Shown piece after piece: positions 43,336-58,520 of a stretch of DNA of 64,000 nt. The position numbers and the translations under genes are program-made. Every line of letters starts with the position of its first letter. Positions within the stretch are counted from its first letter, which is position 1. Under the pieces are notes generated by a model that was not told the origin of the DNA, searched no databases, and worked only from the letters and a program-made list of their open reading frames with translations. The DNA is from Polyangium jinanense (GTDB lineage: Bacteria > Myxococcota > Polyangia > Polyangiales > Polyangiaceae): the NCBI RefSeq assembly GCF_028435365.1, contig NZ_JAGTJJ010000028.1:85444-149443 (forward strand), in the 5' to 3' direction.

Positions 43336-44529
43336 ATGCACCGATCTCTCACGCGCTTGTTTCCCTGGGCCGCTGCGCCGGCGACCCTCCTCGCGGTCGC
43401 CTGCGGCGGCGGGAGTTCTACCGGACCTGCGCCCGCCGCGGCGCCCGTCGAATCCGCGCCCGTGGCCCTGGTTCCTCCGACCACGACGACCGAAGAGAAG
43501 CCGCCCGCACCCGCGGCGATCGAAGAGAAGCCCGCGGCGCCCGAACCTTCGCCCGGGCCTCCGCCCGAGGGCAAACCGTACCGCGAGATGGCTTTGGCCC
43601 TGCTCGACGGCCCGCCCGGCACGTGGACCGGCGAGCACGGCAACTACCATTCCCCGGTGCGGGAGGTATGGGGCGCCGGGGACCTCCTCTTTGCCGCCAC
43701 CGCCGACGAATTTTTGCAGTCGAACGATCGCGGCCTCACGTGGCGCCTCGTAAAACTCCCGCCATCGGCCCAGGCTCTCAGCGTCTGGGGCACCTCGCCC
43801 GACGAGGTCTGGGTGGGCTCGAAAAACGTCATCTATCGCTCGACGGATCGCGGTGTCACGTGGAAAACCACCTCGGTCCCGGCGAATGCATATTACAATG
43901 GGTTCTGGGCCGACGAGAAGGACGTCTACGCCGTCGGCTCGGACGGCGTGATCCTGCACTCCACGAATCGCGGCGAGACGTGGGAACGGCAAGGGGAAAC
44001 GCTGGGCCTTCGCTGGCTCTACGGCGTCTGGGGCAAAGGTCGCGACGTCTGGGCTTTCGGCGACGCCGCCCCGAAGGACGGCTCGTGGCAGAGCACGACC
44101 GCGCTCGTGCACACGACGGACCGCGGAAAGACCTGGACGCTCGTGAACATCAACGCCGCGCCCCTCCGCGGCATTTGCGGCACCGGCGACGGCGTGATGC
44201 ACATCATCGACTCCAGCGGCTCGATCCATCAGTCGAAGGATCGCGGCAAGACCTGGGCGAAGGCGCATACCTTCGGCCCGATGGAGCTCAGCGCGCTCGC
44301 TTGTCGCGGTAAAAGTGAAATCTTCGTGGGTGGCCGCAATCGAACGTTCCAGCATTCCGAGGACGGCGGAAAAACGTGGACCGACGAGCTCGCCGCGCAA
44401 AACATGTGGACGAAGCTCGCCTACAGCATGGTGGATACGATTTTCGCCTTACCGAGCGGCGAGGTCTTCGTGGGTGGCGAGGGTGTTTATTCGCCGCGCC
44501 CCACGGGCACCTTGTTTCGCCGCCGTTGA
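43336..44529 (+). CDS. Ycf48/VPS10-like beta-propeller lipoprotein
   Basis: A 397-residue lipoprotein (AVAC, Cys 23) with a Pro/Ala/Glu linker to about residue 80. The rest is a repeated propeller with blades ending in S-x-D/N-R-G-x-T-W (LQSNDRGLTWRL, YRSTDRGVTWKT, HSTNRGETWERQ, HTTDRGKTWTL). This is the photosystem-assembly Ycf48/BNR pattern, common in myxobacterial surface proteins. It most likely binds protein or glycan ligands. It is transcribed in the same direction as the cyclase. Confidence 0.82.
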   Translation: MHRSLTRLFPWAAAPATLLAVACGGGSSTGPAPAAAPVESAPVALVPPTTTTEEKPPAPAAIEEKPAAPEPSPGPPPEGKPYREMALALLDGPPGTWTGEHGNYHSPVREVWGAGDLLFAATADEFLQSNDRGLTWRLVKLPPSAQALSVWGTSPDEVWVGSKNVIYRSTDRGVTWKTTSVPANAYYNGFWADEKDVYAVGSDGVILHSTNRGETWERQGETLGLRWLYGVWGKGRDVWAFGDAAPKDGSWQSTTALVHTTDRGKTWTLVNINAAPLRGICGTGDGVMHIIDSSGSIHQSKDRGKTWAKAHTFGPMELSALACRGKSEIFVGGRNRTFQHSEDGGKTWTDELAAQNMWTKLAYSMVDTIFALPSGEVFVGGEGVYSPRPTGTLFRRR

Positions 44530-44547
44530 TACCGTTAGCATGTGGGC

Positions 44548-48209
<3,662 letters not shown>

Positions 48210-48316
48210 GCTCACGACAGACAGAAAAAAGCATTTCCCCCTGTGGACGTTCGGCCGTCCGGGCACGACGTACAGCTTGCCTGTCCGGGGCGTCCCGGGC
48301 GCAGGGGGGATGTACG

Positions 48317-48763
48317 ATGAACGCTATCAAGTCGTTGCTTTTGGCCGTGATGTCGATGGGTCTCGTCGGGACCGCCAGCGTGGCCCGCGCCGAGCAGCCG
48401 GTGGAGGAAGGGATCGTCGCCGAGACCGAGGGCGCGCTCATGGACAATGAGGCCACCGAGGAGCGCAACATCACGTCCTCCGACGAAGCGCTGTCGAGCC
48501 AGCCGCCGCCGTTCGACAATTTCGATCGCGGCCGCCGGGGCTGGTATGGCCGCTGCATGAGGCGCTGCCAGCGCAACTACTTCCGCTGCGAGCGGTTCGA
48601 AGATCGGTTCGGCCCCAGGCACCACTTCCGCCCTGGTCGGTGCGAGAGCGAGTACAGGTACTGCGTGAGGCGTGTTTGCGGCTTCTATCGCTTCGACGAC
48701 GACCGCTTCGACAACGACCGCTTCGACAACGACCGCTTCGACGACGACCGCTTCGGTCGTTAG
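48317..48763 (+). CDS. Small secreted Cys-containing protein with DDDRF repeats
   Basis: A 148-residue protein with a signal peptide ending at ARA (about residue 25). An acidic segment is followed by a basic Cys region (CMRRCQRNYFRC ... CESEYRYCVRRVC) and a C-terminal run of DDDRF/DNDRF pentapeptides. Charge segregation and paired Cys suggest a small structured secreted protein with a flexible charged tail. No family is recognised. Confidence 0.65.
   Translation: MNAIKSLLLAVMSMGLVGTASVARAEQPVEEGIVAETEGALMDNEATEERNITSSDEALSSQPPPFDNFDRGRRGWYGRCMRRCQRNYFRCERFEDRFGPRHHFRPGRCESEYRYCVRRVCGFYRFDDDRFDNDRFDNDRFDDDRFGR
48691..48750. repeat. 15-bp tandem repeat coding for FDDDR
   Basis: Four tandem copies of CTTCGACGACGACCG, two of them with AAC in place of the first GAC, encode the DDDRF/DNDRF tail of the small secreted protein. 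Confidence 0.8.
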
Positions 48764-48895
48764 GTCGAGCCGGGACGCAGGCGTTTCGAGCTTGGGATTC
48801 GTGAGATCGCCCGGCCCTCACTCCCCACGTCCGGGGAGCGGGGGCCAGGCCCTATTCGGTCCGTGGGGCGCGGGTCTTGCCGGAGTGGAATCGAT

Positions 48896-49819
48896 ATGGT
48901 GGGTTCGAGCGGGATCAAGGGATCGGTCGTCGTCATCACCGGCGGATCGAGCGGCATCGGTCTCGCGACGGCCGAGGCATTCGCCCGGCGCGGGGCACGG
49001 GTCGTGCTCGCAGCGCGGCAGGCGGACGCCCTCGCGGAGGCGGCGCGCGCGTGCGAGGCGCTCGGCGCAGAGGCGCTCGCGGTACCGACCGACGTGACCG
49101 ACGAAGCCGCGGTGGAAGCGCTCGCGCAAGCGGCGATCGCCCGCTTCGGCCGCATCGACGTGTGGATCAACAATGCGGCGCTTCTGCTCTTCGGCACGCT
49201 GCTCGACACGCCGAGCGCTGCCTGGAAGCGGGTCGTCGAGACGAACCTTTACGGCTACCTGCACGGGGCGCGGGCCGTGCTCCCGGTATTCCTCGCGCAG
49301 CGCCGGGGAATACTCATCAACAACGTTTCTGGCTGGGGGCTCGTGGGCGCGCCGCTCGTGAGCTCGTACGTATCGAGCAAGTTCGCGGTCCTCGGCCTCT
49401 CGGAGTGCCTGCGCCTCGAGCTCGCGCGTTTTCCCGACATCCACGTATGCTCGGTGCTCCCGCCTTCGGTGGACACGCCCATTTACGAGCGCGCCGGCAA
49501 CCTCACGGGCCACGAGGTCGGGCCGGTACTTCCGGTCTCCTCGGCGAACGAAGTGGCCGAGATCCTCGTCGGGCTCGCCGAACGGCCGCGCCCGCGGCGT
49601 CCCATCGGTGTCGCAGGCGCCTTCGTTTACATCTTGAGCCGGCTCTCTCCAGCACTCTCAGCGCGTTTCATGAGCTCGGTCACGTGCCGCTTTTCGATCC
49701 GCGCCGAACACGCGACGCCGACACTCGGCAACCTCTTCGAACCGAAGGACCCGCACGCGAAGAGCGGCGGATTCGGCTGGCTCGGCATGCGCCGCGGGGG
49801 GAAGGGGACACTCTACTGA
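48896..49819 (+). CDS. Short-chain dehydrogenase/reductase
   Basis: A 307-residue classical SDR. The cofactor motif TGGSSGIG is at 15-22 and NNAA at 92-95. The catalytic Ser145, Tyr158 and Lys162 (YVSSK) are all in place. The C-terminal 60 residues are longer than in minimal SDRs. The residues after the first strand (AARQ) favour NADP. The substrate cannot be told. Copy 2 of the multi-hairpin element begins 4 bases after the stop. Confidence 0.9.
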   Translation: MVGSSGIKGSVVVITGGSSGIGLATAEAFARRGARVVLAARQADALAEAARACEALGAEALAVPTDVTDEAAVEALAQAAIARFGRIDVWINNAALLLFGTLLDTPSAAWKRVVETNLYGYLHGARAVLPVFLAQRRGILINNVSGWGLVGAPLVSSYVSSKFAVLGLSECLRLELARFPDIHVCSVLPPSVDTPIYERAGNLTGHEVGPVLPVSSANEVAEILVGLAERPRPRRPIGVAGAFVYILSRLSPALSARFMSSVTCRFSIRAEHATPTLGNLFEPKDPHAKSGGFGWLGMRRGGKGTLY

Positions 49820-49822
49820 AAG

Positions 49823-50135
49823 CCGCCGCGCCGGGGCGCAGCCCCGGGCCCCGCGGGGGCTGTTCGCCCCTCGACCCGAACCAGGGCAAGCCCTGGACCA
49901 TTTGTGGAAGAACTGCGCGATGCGCAGTTCTTCCAACGGGCCGGTGGGACAACGTTGCCGTTCGAAATGGCAGCGCGGCTCTTGATTGGCAGGATCGTTC
50001 CTGGTCTTGCCTCGGCCTGTTCGATGAACTGCGCATCGCGCAGTTCATCGACCCCGGGTCCAGCGCTTGCGCTGGTCCAGGTCCAGGGGCGGATAGCCCC
50101 TGGTGGGGCCTGGGGCAACGCCCCAGCGAAGCGGC
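49823..50135. repeat. Multi-hairpin inverted-arm element, copy 2
   Basis: A 313-bp copy filling the gap between two convergent genes. The left arm ends in GAAGAACTGCGC/GCGCAGTTCTTC (GAT loop). The right arm starts with CGATGAACTGCGC/GCGCAGTTCATCG. The outer parts hold CCGGGGC/GCCCCGG, CCAGGGC/GCCCTGG, CCAGCGC/GCGCTGG, CAGGGGC/GCCCCTG and TGGGGC/GCCCCA stems. Same orientation as copies 3 and 4. Confidence 0.85.
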
Positions 50136-50140
50136 TTCAG

Positions 50141-50689
50141 CTACTCGCGCCGATCTTCCGAGATGCGCCCGACGCCTGCACCATAATGATACGAGAGCTC
50201 CCCGCCGAGCCAGGCGCCGACCCCGAGAATCAGGAAACCGAGCAACGACACTGCGATCCCCGCGCCGCGGAGCCCCATTGCCCGCAGGATCACCGAGCCC
50301 ACCAGGAGCATCGTGCTCGCCGCGGCTGACAACGCGTGCACGAACGTCACGCGCCGCGCCTTTCCTTCGATGTAACCGAAGTCCGTGATCCCCGTGAGCA
50401 CCGAGGGCACGAGCGCCACGAGCCCGAACAGGAATGCGAGATCCGCCCCGCGCGCCGCCCACGTGCACCCGAGCAGCGTCGCGACATCGAGGACGAGGCC
50501 CGTCGTGAAGGCACCGATGGGCACGGAGACCAGCGCTGCATGCAGCGGATGCCCGAGCCAGGTTCCATCGAGCGCCCTTCGAATGCGGGGATGCCGCGTG
50601 AAGAAACCACGCACGGGCGCGTGAAACACTTCGACGATCTCATCGAGCTGTAGCCGCTCGACGACACGCAGGAGCCACGGAACTCTCAT
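50141..50689 (-). CDS. DUF2231-type membrane protein
   Basis: A 182-residue protein with four hydrophobic segments. It carries the DUF2231 signature GHPLHAALVSVPIGAF near the first membrane helix. GAGGTGG precedes the ATG. DUF2231 proteins are small membrane proteins, sometimes linked to haem or cytochrome functions, but no activity is established. It sits directly beside multi-hairpin copy 2, convergent with the SDR. Confidence 0.8.
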   Translation of the reverse strand: MRVPWLLRVVERLQLDEIVEVFHAPVRGFFTRHPRIRRALDGTWLGHPLHAALVSVPIGAFTTGLVLDVATLLGCTWAARGADLAFLFGLVALVPSVLTGITDFGYIEGKARRVTFVHALSAAASTMLLVGSVILRAMGLRGAGIAVSLLGFLILGVGAWLGGELSYHYGAGVGRISEDRRE

Positions 50690-50841
50690 GCTGCCACCTC
50701 GCAATGCCGGCCAAGCAACGCTCGGGCCGCCTGCCTTCGGATCGTCCCCTCTGGAATCGCGGGAGGCGCACGAAAAGCGGGTTTTCAATCGTGCGGCGCC
50801 CGTGGTTCCATGGCTCCTGTCACCTGGAGGGGAGGTATTTC

Positions 50842-51399
50842 ATGGCCACGACGACGACTGCGAACGGCACGACATCCCGCGGCGAGGGTGCCGCGCTCGT
50901 GCGAAACCTGGACGATCTTGCGAAGCTCTCGAGCGCGGAGCTCGATCGACTCTACCGCGCCGCCCCCGCGCCCATGAGCGTCGAGCGCCTCGTGGGTACA
51001 CCGAAGGGCCGCATGCTCGCTGTCCGCGGCACCGACGGCACGCCGCTCTTTTCAGCGCTCAAGTTCCTCGCGTCCCGCCGGCGTTTTCCCTGGGATGGCA
51101 AGAGCTTCGGCGCGCTCGACCGGAGCGAGGGCACGGGTATCAACCGCGTAAAACTCCTGCCGTTCCGGTTCGACTGGTTCCCGTTCCGCACGCGGATCGA
51201 GCCCTCTGCGGTCGACGACCGCCCTTGCGTCTACCTCGACTACGAGCAACCCGGAAACCCCTTCTTCATCGCTCGCATCCGCGACGAGATCCGCGAGGTC
51301 GCGCCCGACGTCTGGCTCGGCCCGGCCATGGTGAAGACGAAGAAGGGCGCGGTCCATGTGCTCTGGTTCGCCGTCGACTTCGGGAAGCCCTCGGCCTGA
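50842..51399 (+). CDS. Cytoplasmic protein of unknown function
   Basis: A 185-residue protein without signal or membrane segments. GGAGGGGAGG precedes the ATG. The central and C-terminal parts (about 60-180) contain strands with conserved-looking aromatic residues (PFRFDWFPFRTRI, then CVYLDYEQPGNPFFIARI). This suggests a small ligand-binding barrel. I do not recognise the family. It lies between the DUF2231 gene (divergent) and the antiporter gene on the same strand. Confidence 0.65.
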   Translation: MATTTTANGTTSRGEGAALVRNLDDLAKLSSAELDRLYRAAPAPMSVERLVGTPKGRMLAVRGTDGTPLFSALKFLASRRRFPWDGKSFGALDRSEGTGINRVKLLPFRFDWFPFRTRIEPSAVDDRPCVYLDYEQPGNPFFIARIRDEIREVAPDVWLGPAMVKTKKGAVHVLWFAVDFGKPSA

Positions 51400-51507
51400 C
51401 GACGCCACGCGCGAAGTGGCTTGCTTCGGCACGCGGATGGGGTGACGATCGAGCGCGCCGTTCGTTTGTCTTCAAAAGAACCCCGTTCGACGTTATCTTC
51501 CACTCCG

Positions 51508-53553
<2,046 letters not shown>

Positions 53554-53707
53554 CGCGGATTCGCGAATCTGCTCCCTCGTCGTCGCGCGCCTCGGCAGCG
53601 AGGCGCGACATTTTCTCCGGCCAGGCTCCCGCCCGTGCGCTCGCGGTCCCAGGATTCAGCCAGGACAGCCGGCGCTCCGTGAGGAGCCGGGGAGGGGGAA
53701 TGTCATC

Positions 53708-54247
53708 ATGAACAAATTTTTCATGGCGATCATGCTCGCCACGATGGGGATGTCGTCCGTGGCCCTTGCGGAGACGCCGGAAGAGGAAGCGGCGGCCGAG
53801 CTCGCGGTCGCGTACGACGACGCGCAATTCGTGAAGGCGGCGGCGAGCAGCAATCTCTGGTCGGTGAAGGCCGCGCGGCTCGCCGTGCGTTTGGCGAAGA
53901 ACTCCAAGGTCGAGGCGCTCGCGCTGCAGGATCTCGCCGAGCACGTGAACGTGACCGAGGGGATCGAGGCGCTCGCGGGCAAATTCGGCGTCGAGATGCC
54001 GACGGAGCTCGAGCCTCTGGGTGAGAGCCTCTTCCAGCGTCTCTCGAACCTCCAGGGAAATCGCTTCGACCGAGCGTACTTGCACACGGTCATCGAGTCG
54101 CACCGGTACGACGTGGCCATCCTGTCGCTTGCGCTGTCCTCCTCCCGGGACGCGGACGTGAAGGCGTTCGCCGAGAAGAACCTGCCCATTCTGCGGGGGC
54201 ACCTGGACGCGGCGCAGGAGATCCTCCGGACGTTGCCCCAAGAATGA
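53708..54247 (+). CDS. DUF4142 periplasmic protein
   Basis: A 179-residue exported protein with a signal peptide ending near ALA (about 21). Helical DUF4142 features are present. NLWSVKAARLAVRLAKNSKVEALA is followed by DLAEHVNV, FDRAYLHTVIESHRYDV and VKAFAEKNLPILRGHLDAA. These His and Glu positions resemble a ferritin-like bundle. The exact role in the envelope is unknown. It may share a transcript with the following lipoprotein gene. Confidence 0.85.
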   Translation: MNKFFMAIMLATMGMSSVALAETPEEEAAAELAVAYDDAQFVKAAASSNLWSVKAARLAVRLAKNSKVEALALQDLAEHVNVTEGIEALAGKFGVEMPTELEPLGESLFQRLSNLQGNRFDRAYLHTVIESHRYDVAILSLALSSSRDADVKAFAEKNLPILRGHLDAAQEILRTLPQE

Positions 54248-54311
54248 CGCCCGAGGGCGAACCACGACAAAGGTGACGGCGCGCCTCCGATGCGGCTACC
54301 CTCGTCGGCCG

Positions 54312-55952
54312 ATGGCGACGAAGCGCATGCATCGGCAGGGGACATGGATCACGGCACGTCGCGGCGTGCGCTCGGCGCTGCTCGCCGCGACGCTCGCCGC
54401 AGGCTGCGCGGGGCCGGCGAACGAAAAACCTCCGATCTCGGCGGGCGCGCCGCCGCCCCGCGCCGAGGCCTCCGCGTCCCGATCGTCCGAGTCCGCCGCG
54501 CAGGTGCTCCTGCGCGAGGAGGTCGTGCCGGGGAAGCTCTCCGTCACGGTGTATTCGCACGCGATCTCGACGCCCGCGGGACCGCTGCACTTCTGGACGT
54601 ACGTGAGCGAGGGCCTCTGGCCGCTCGGGCAACGCGAGATCCGGTTCTCCATCAAGCGCGAGCCCGGAGATGCCGAGGGCACGTTCGATCGTCAGCTCTT
54701 CAAGCTCTACGGGCTCATCTACGAGCTCGCGGAGCAGGGGCAGCTCGTCGACGTCCATGGCCGCTCGCAGCTCGATGGTCCACCGCTCCTCGGGCGCGAC
54801 GGGTTTCATTGCATCATCTATGGTCCGCCGCAGCCGCTGGAGGGAATCGCGGCGAACGTGCCGTACCTCTCCGCCGTGATGGTCACGTGCGAAGAGGAGA
54901 ACGTGGGGGGGCAGGCCGGTTATGCGCGGATCCTGGCCCGGCTCGGCGCCGCGGCGATGGCGTATCCGACGCCGTTCTGGACCGACCGCAAGCGCCCTTC
55001 CGTGGCCAGGCCCGGGGAGGCTGACCAGACCATGATCACGAAGGGCCCGCGGACACACGTCCGCGGCGCGTCGGTGCGCATGGAGCGAAAGGGCGGCCTC
55101 AAGAACGGCGCCCCGGCGAAGAGCTTTTTCCTTCCGGGGGATCGTGTCGTCCTGCGCGTGCTTCCCCGCGGGCTCGACAATCTGAAGGCGGCCATAGCGA
55201 AGGGGGACAAGGACGCGCTTATCCTGATGCTCGAAATGGATCCGAGCTCGAACACGGGCCTGTTCTGGTATCCTGGACAAACCGGGATCTCCGCCATCAC
55301 GAGCCCGGTGGGAATGAACGATCGGATCACGGCCAACTTCCTCGTCCTCGCCGGCGACAAAGACGCGTCCAAGGCCGGGGTGGCCGAGGACGGGTTCTTC
55401 CTGATGTTCCCCGTGGCCACGTGGAAACGGATTCGCGAGGCGCTCATCTCGGGCAAAGAGATCACGATTCCCGGCCAGGGCGACATGCCGGCGTTTGCCG
55501 TGGAACACGTCGAGACGACCTACGTGAATCCCATCGACGGCAAACGGTACGAATCCGAATGGGGCTGGGATACGGCCCAGCCCGAGGGCGGCGCCGCGGC
55601 GCAGAAGCGGAACGACAAGGTCGAAACCTCGCTGGTGCTCCTGACGAGCGAGCAAGACATCGCGAAGCGGACCACGGTCGACGACCTGAGCGAGTTCGCC
55701 AAGCAGATCATCACCATCGTCGAGACGCAAGTGGGCACGTCGAAGGGGCCGGGCACCGATCTGCTCGTCGAATGCGAGCTCCTGCCCGGGAAGAAGAAGA
55801 AATTGGAGATGGCCCAGCGGCCGACCGTGGATCAGCCGTTCGCGCAGGCCATCTACGACAAACTCGAGAAGATCGTGGCCCCGGAGGTGAAGGGCTCCGT
55901 GAAGTTTCAGGTGCTCTTCAAGATCCGGGGCGGCAGCCCTCCGGGGCCGTGA
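54312..55952 (+). CDS. Large lipoprotein of unknown function
   Basis: A 546-residue lipoprotein (LAAGC, Cys 32). The ATG at 54312 is preferred to an upstream start because of the signal-peptide position. Residues 90-250 form a mixed alpha/beta domain (FHCIIYGPPQPLEGIAANVPY, then VTCEEENVGGQAGYARILARLG). Residues 250-400 form a second domain, and the tail is Lys/Glu-rich. The overall pattern recalls suppressor-of-fused-like domains, but only weakly. No motif supports an enzyme. It converges with the VOC gene. Confidence 0.7.
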   Translation: MATKRMHRQGTWITARRGVRSALLAATLAAGCAGPANEKPPISAGAPPPRAEASASRSSESAAQVLLREEVVPGKLSVTVYSHAISTPAGPLHFWTYVSEGLWPLGQREIRFSIKREPGDAEGTFDRQLFKLYGLIYELAEQGQLVDVHGRSQLDGPPLLGRDGFHCIIYGPPQPLEGIAANVPYLSAVMVTCEEENVGGQAGYARILARLGAAAMAYPTPFWTDRKRPSVARPGEADQTMITKGPRTHVRGASVRMERKGGLKNGAPAKSFFLPGDRVVLRVLPRGLDNLKAAIAKGDKDALILMLEMDPSSNTGLFWYPGQTGISAITSPVGMNDRITANFLVLAGDKDASKAGVAEDGFFLMFPVATWKRIREALISGKEITIPGQGDMPAFAVEHVETTYVNPIDGKRYESEWGWDTAQPEGGAAAQKRNDKVETSLVLLTSEQDIAKRTTVDDLSEFAKQIITIVETQVGTSKGPGTDLLVECELLPGKKKKLEMAQRPTVDQPFAQAIYDKLEKIVAPEVKGSVKFQVLFKIRGGSPPGP

Positions 55953-55959
55953 AGGGCAG

Positions 55960-56730
55960 TCAGCGGCGCTTTTCCTCGTACACCGAGAACACCGCGCCCT
56001 GCGGATCCGAGAGCACGGCGAACCGACCGCCACCACCGATCTCCTTCGGCGGCATGTAGACCTTTGCGCCAAGCCCGCGCGCCTTCGCCACCGTGTCGTC
56101 CGCGTTCTCGACCGTGAAATACGCGCCCCAGTTCGGCGGCACCGGGCCCCAGCTCGGGTCGATCTTCAGCATCCCGCCGACGTGTTCGCCGCGCACGATC
56201 CACTCCGTATACGTCGCGTCGCCGCCGGTCGACCAGCCGAAGAGCGCCGTGTAAAACGCTTTGGCTTTCTCCGGGTCGGTGGTCTGGAGCTCGAACCAAG
56301 AGGGCGCGCCCGGTTCGCCCCACAAGGTCGCGCCGATGTGCTTTTGCGGCTGCCAGAGGAAAAACACGGCACCCGTGGGATCCGCGAGGATCGCCATGCG
56401 CCCCGACTCCATCACATCGAACGCGGGCGCAAGGATGTTCCCTCCCAGCGTGGCAGCCTTGGCCGACACGGCATTGATGTCGTCCACGGAGACGTAGACG
56501 TTCCAATGCGGCGGGATCCCGCGCGACTGTTCCTCAGGCGGTTGCCCGCCGAGCCCCGCCACGTCATGCTCGCGTTTCCGGAACATCGTGTACGTCCCGC
56601 CGGGAAACGGCATCTCCTCGGCCGTCCAGCCGAACAGCGTCGTGTAGAACGCCTTGGCAGCCGCGGGATCCGTGGTCATCAGGTCCGCCCAGCAAAACTG
56701 GCCGGGTGCATACGAGCTCTTCACCGTCAT
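55960..56730 (-). CDS. Two-domain VOC (glyoxalase-fold) protein
   Basis: A 256-residue protein with two VOC modules, residues about 9-125 and 135-250. Each starts with a motif like FCWADLMTTDPAAAKAFYTTLFGW / WFELQTTDPEKAKAFYTALFGW. It is cytoplasmic. Candidate metal residues lie at the ends of the first and last strands. The family includes hydroxylases and antibiotic-binding proteins, and the substrate is unknown. GGAGGAG precedes the ATG. It is convergent with the unknown lipoprotein and divergent from the Rieske gene. Confidence 0.85.
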   Translation of the reverse strand: MTVKSSYAPGQFCWADLMTTDPAAAKAFYTTLFGWTAEEMPFPGGTYTMFRKREHDVAGLGGQPPEEQSRGIPPHWNVYVSVDDINAVSAKAATLGGNILAPAFDVMESGRMAILADPTGAVFFLWQPQKHIGATLWGEPGAPSWFELQTTDPEKAKAFYTALFGWSTGGDATYTEWIVRGEHVGGMLKIDPSWGPVPPNWGAYFTVENADDTVAKARGLGAKVYMPPKEIGGGGRFAVLSDPQGAVFSVYEEKRR

Positions 56731-56841
56731 AGACTCCTCCCTTCGTGGCGGGGCCCATTCTACACAGCGAGGCCTTCGTGTCACCTGAAGAGTTTGGCAC
56801 AGCGAATGTGCAAATGACACATCGATGGGTCTCATCTGGAA

Positions 56842-57154
56842 CCGTGGAGCCGGGGCGCTGCCCCGGACCCCGCGGGGGCTGTTCGCCGCTCGACCCGAAC
56901 CAGGGCAAGCCCTGGACCATTTGGGGAAGAACTGCGCGATGCGCAGTTCTTCCCACAGGCCGGTGGCAAGACCAGGGACAGCGTTGCCAGTCACGGCGGT
57001 CTTGGTTGGCAGGGCCTTCGCCGGTCTTGCCTCGGCCTGTTCGATGAACTGCGCATCGCGCAGTTCATCGACCCCGAGTCCAGCGCTTGCGCTGGTCCGG
57101 GTGCAGGGGCGGACAGCCCCTGCTGGGGTCTGGGGCAAAGCCCCAGCGAAACGG
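56842..57154. repeat. Multi-hairpin inverted-arm element, copy 3
   Basis: A 313-bp copy in the 528-base region between two divergent genes, so it cannot serve only as a shared terminator. It has the same hairpins and orientation as copy 2, with CCAGGGC/GCCCTGG, GAAGAACTGCGC/GCGCAGTTCTTC, CGATGAACTGCGC/GCGCAGTTCATCG and CCAGCGC/GCGCTGG. Outside it, 56731-56841 and 57155-57258 show no gene. Confidence 0.85.
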
Positions 57155-57258
57155 CCCCCCGCGTTGCTTGACACGCGCCTTGGCGGTCCCGTCTACTCGA
57201 AGCGCGGCATTCCCGCATTGAATCGGCCATCACGGACGAAGGACGGAGACGACGTACG

Positions 57259-58281
57259 ATGGAGACCAAGAGCCATGGGGGACCGGGCCTGGCGGTCGGC
57301 GCGAGGAGGAGACTCCTCGGCAAACCGATCCCGGCCGAAGGGGAGGGCGGGGTATTCACGCAATCGTGGTATCCCGTCTGCATGTCGAGCGAGCTTTCAC
57401 CGGGGACGATTCTCGGCACGAGCTTCCTCGACGGGCGCATCGTGGTGTTTCGCGGCGAGAGCGGCACGGTGCAAGCGCTCAGCGCCTACTGCCCGCACCT
57501 TGGCGCTGATCTCGCCGCGGGATCGGTCGTCGGGGACGCCATCCGCTGCGCGTTTCACCACTGGGAGTACAGCCAGGAGGGAACCTGCCTGAAGACCGGC
57601 CCCGGCGACCCGCCGCCGCCCGGCGCTTGCCTCTTCCGCTTCCCGACGGTGGAGAGGTACGGGATGATCTGGGTCTTCAACGGCGAAACCCCGCTCTTCG
57701 ATCTCCCGGATTTCCCTTATCCCGACGACGATCTCGTCTTCCGGGTCGAGGCGCACGACGAGGTCTTTCCGGTCGATCCTTGGGTCGTCTGCTGCAATAC
57801 GCCGGATGTGCAGCACATCCGCGTCGTGCACGGCTTCAAGTTCGACAAGGGCGAGCCCGCCGAGAACATGGTCCTCACCGACCACTCGATGATGTACGAC
57901 TTCGACGGCATCCACCCTGCGGGCCCGCGGGTCACGTTCCGCGTGGGGATCTTCGGGACGACGATCTTTTATCAGAGCAGCTTCTTCAACGGCCGCTGGT
58001 ATGGATACATCGCCCCGTTCGGGATGCCGGCGCCGGGGCGCACGAAGGTGTATTACGTCCTGGCCACGAGGAAATCCGAGGGCGATGCGGCGTCGCAGAA
58101 GGAGCTGCTCGACTTCGCGATGGGCGTGCAGCGGCAAATCCTCGCGGACGACGCTCCCATCCTCCGGGGCGTCCACTTCCGGCCTGGCGCCCTGACGAAG
58201 AGCGACACGGCGCTCGCGCGTTTCTTCGAATACCTGCGCAAATTCCCGCGGGCACACCCCTCGGCCGAGTTCATTCGCTGA
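57259..58281 (+). CDS. Rieske-type oxygenase, large subunit-like
   Basis: A 340-residue soluble protein with an N-terminal Rieske domain. Its 2Fe-2S ligands are Cys78-x-His80 and Cys97-x-x-His100. The C-terminal catalytic domain carries a mononuclear iron motif with Asp183, His186 and His191 (NTPDVQHIRVVHGF). Length fits a single-component-type oxygenase. It should hydroxylate or demethylate an organic substrate with electrons from a separate reductase. The substrate is unknown. The ATG at 57259 lies downstream of repeat copy 3. Confidence 0.88.
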   Translation: METKSHGGPGLAVGARRRLLGKPIPAEGEGGVFTQSWYPVCMSSELSPGTILGTSFLDGRIVVFRGESGTVQALSAYCPHLGADLAAGSVVGDAIRCAFHHWEYSQEGTCLKTGPGDPPPPGACLFRFPTVERYGMIWVFNGETPLFDLPDFPYPDDDLVFRVEAHDEVFPVDPWVVCCNTPDVQHIRVVHGFKFDKGEPAENMVLTDHSMMYDFDGIHPAGPRVTFRVGIFGTTIFYQSSFFNGRWYGYIAPFGMPAPGRTKVYYVLATRKSEGDAASQKELLDFAMGVQRQILADDAPILRGVHFRPGALTKSDTALARFFEYLRKFPRAHPSAEFIR

Positions 58282-58520
58282 AGCGCCTGCCCGCGCGCCC
58301 CGAGGTTGCGCCCTGTGGCCCTGCTGCGCGGCGGGTTCGTCGCCAAAGAACCGCTTACGTTCCCGCGAACGGCGTCGAGGGCCGCTGAGGCCCCGGGGTT
58401 CGCGTGGCCGGACTCACCCAAACGTGTCCTTCGTGCGTCGAGTACCTGAAGGGTTGTCAGCGAGGGCGTTTTTCGGCGATGCTCTGCGTCAGTTCGGAGA
58501 ACAACGACAGGAGCCCGGCC

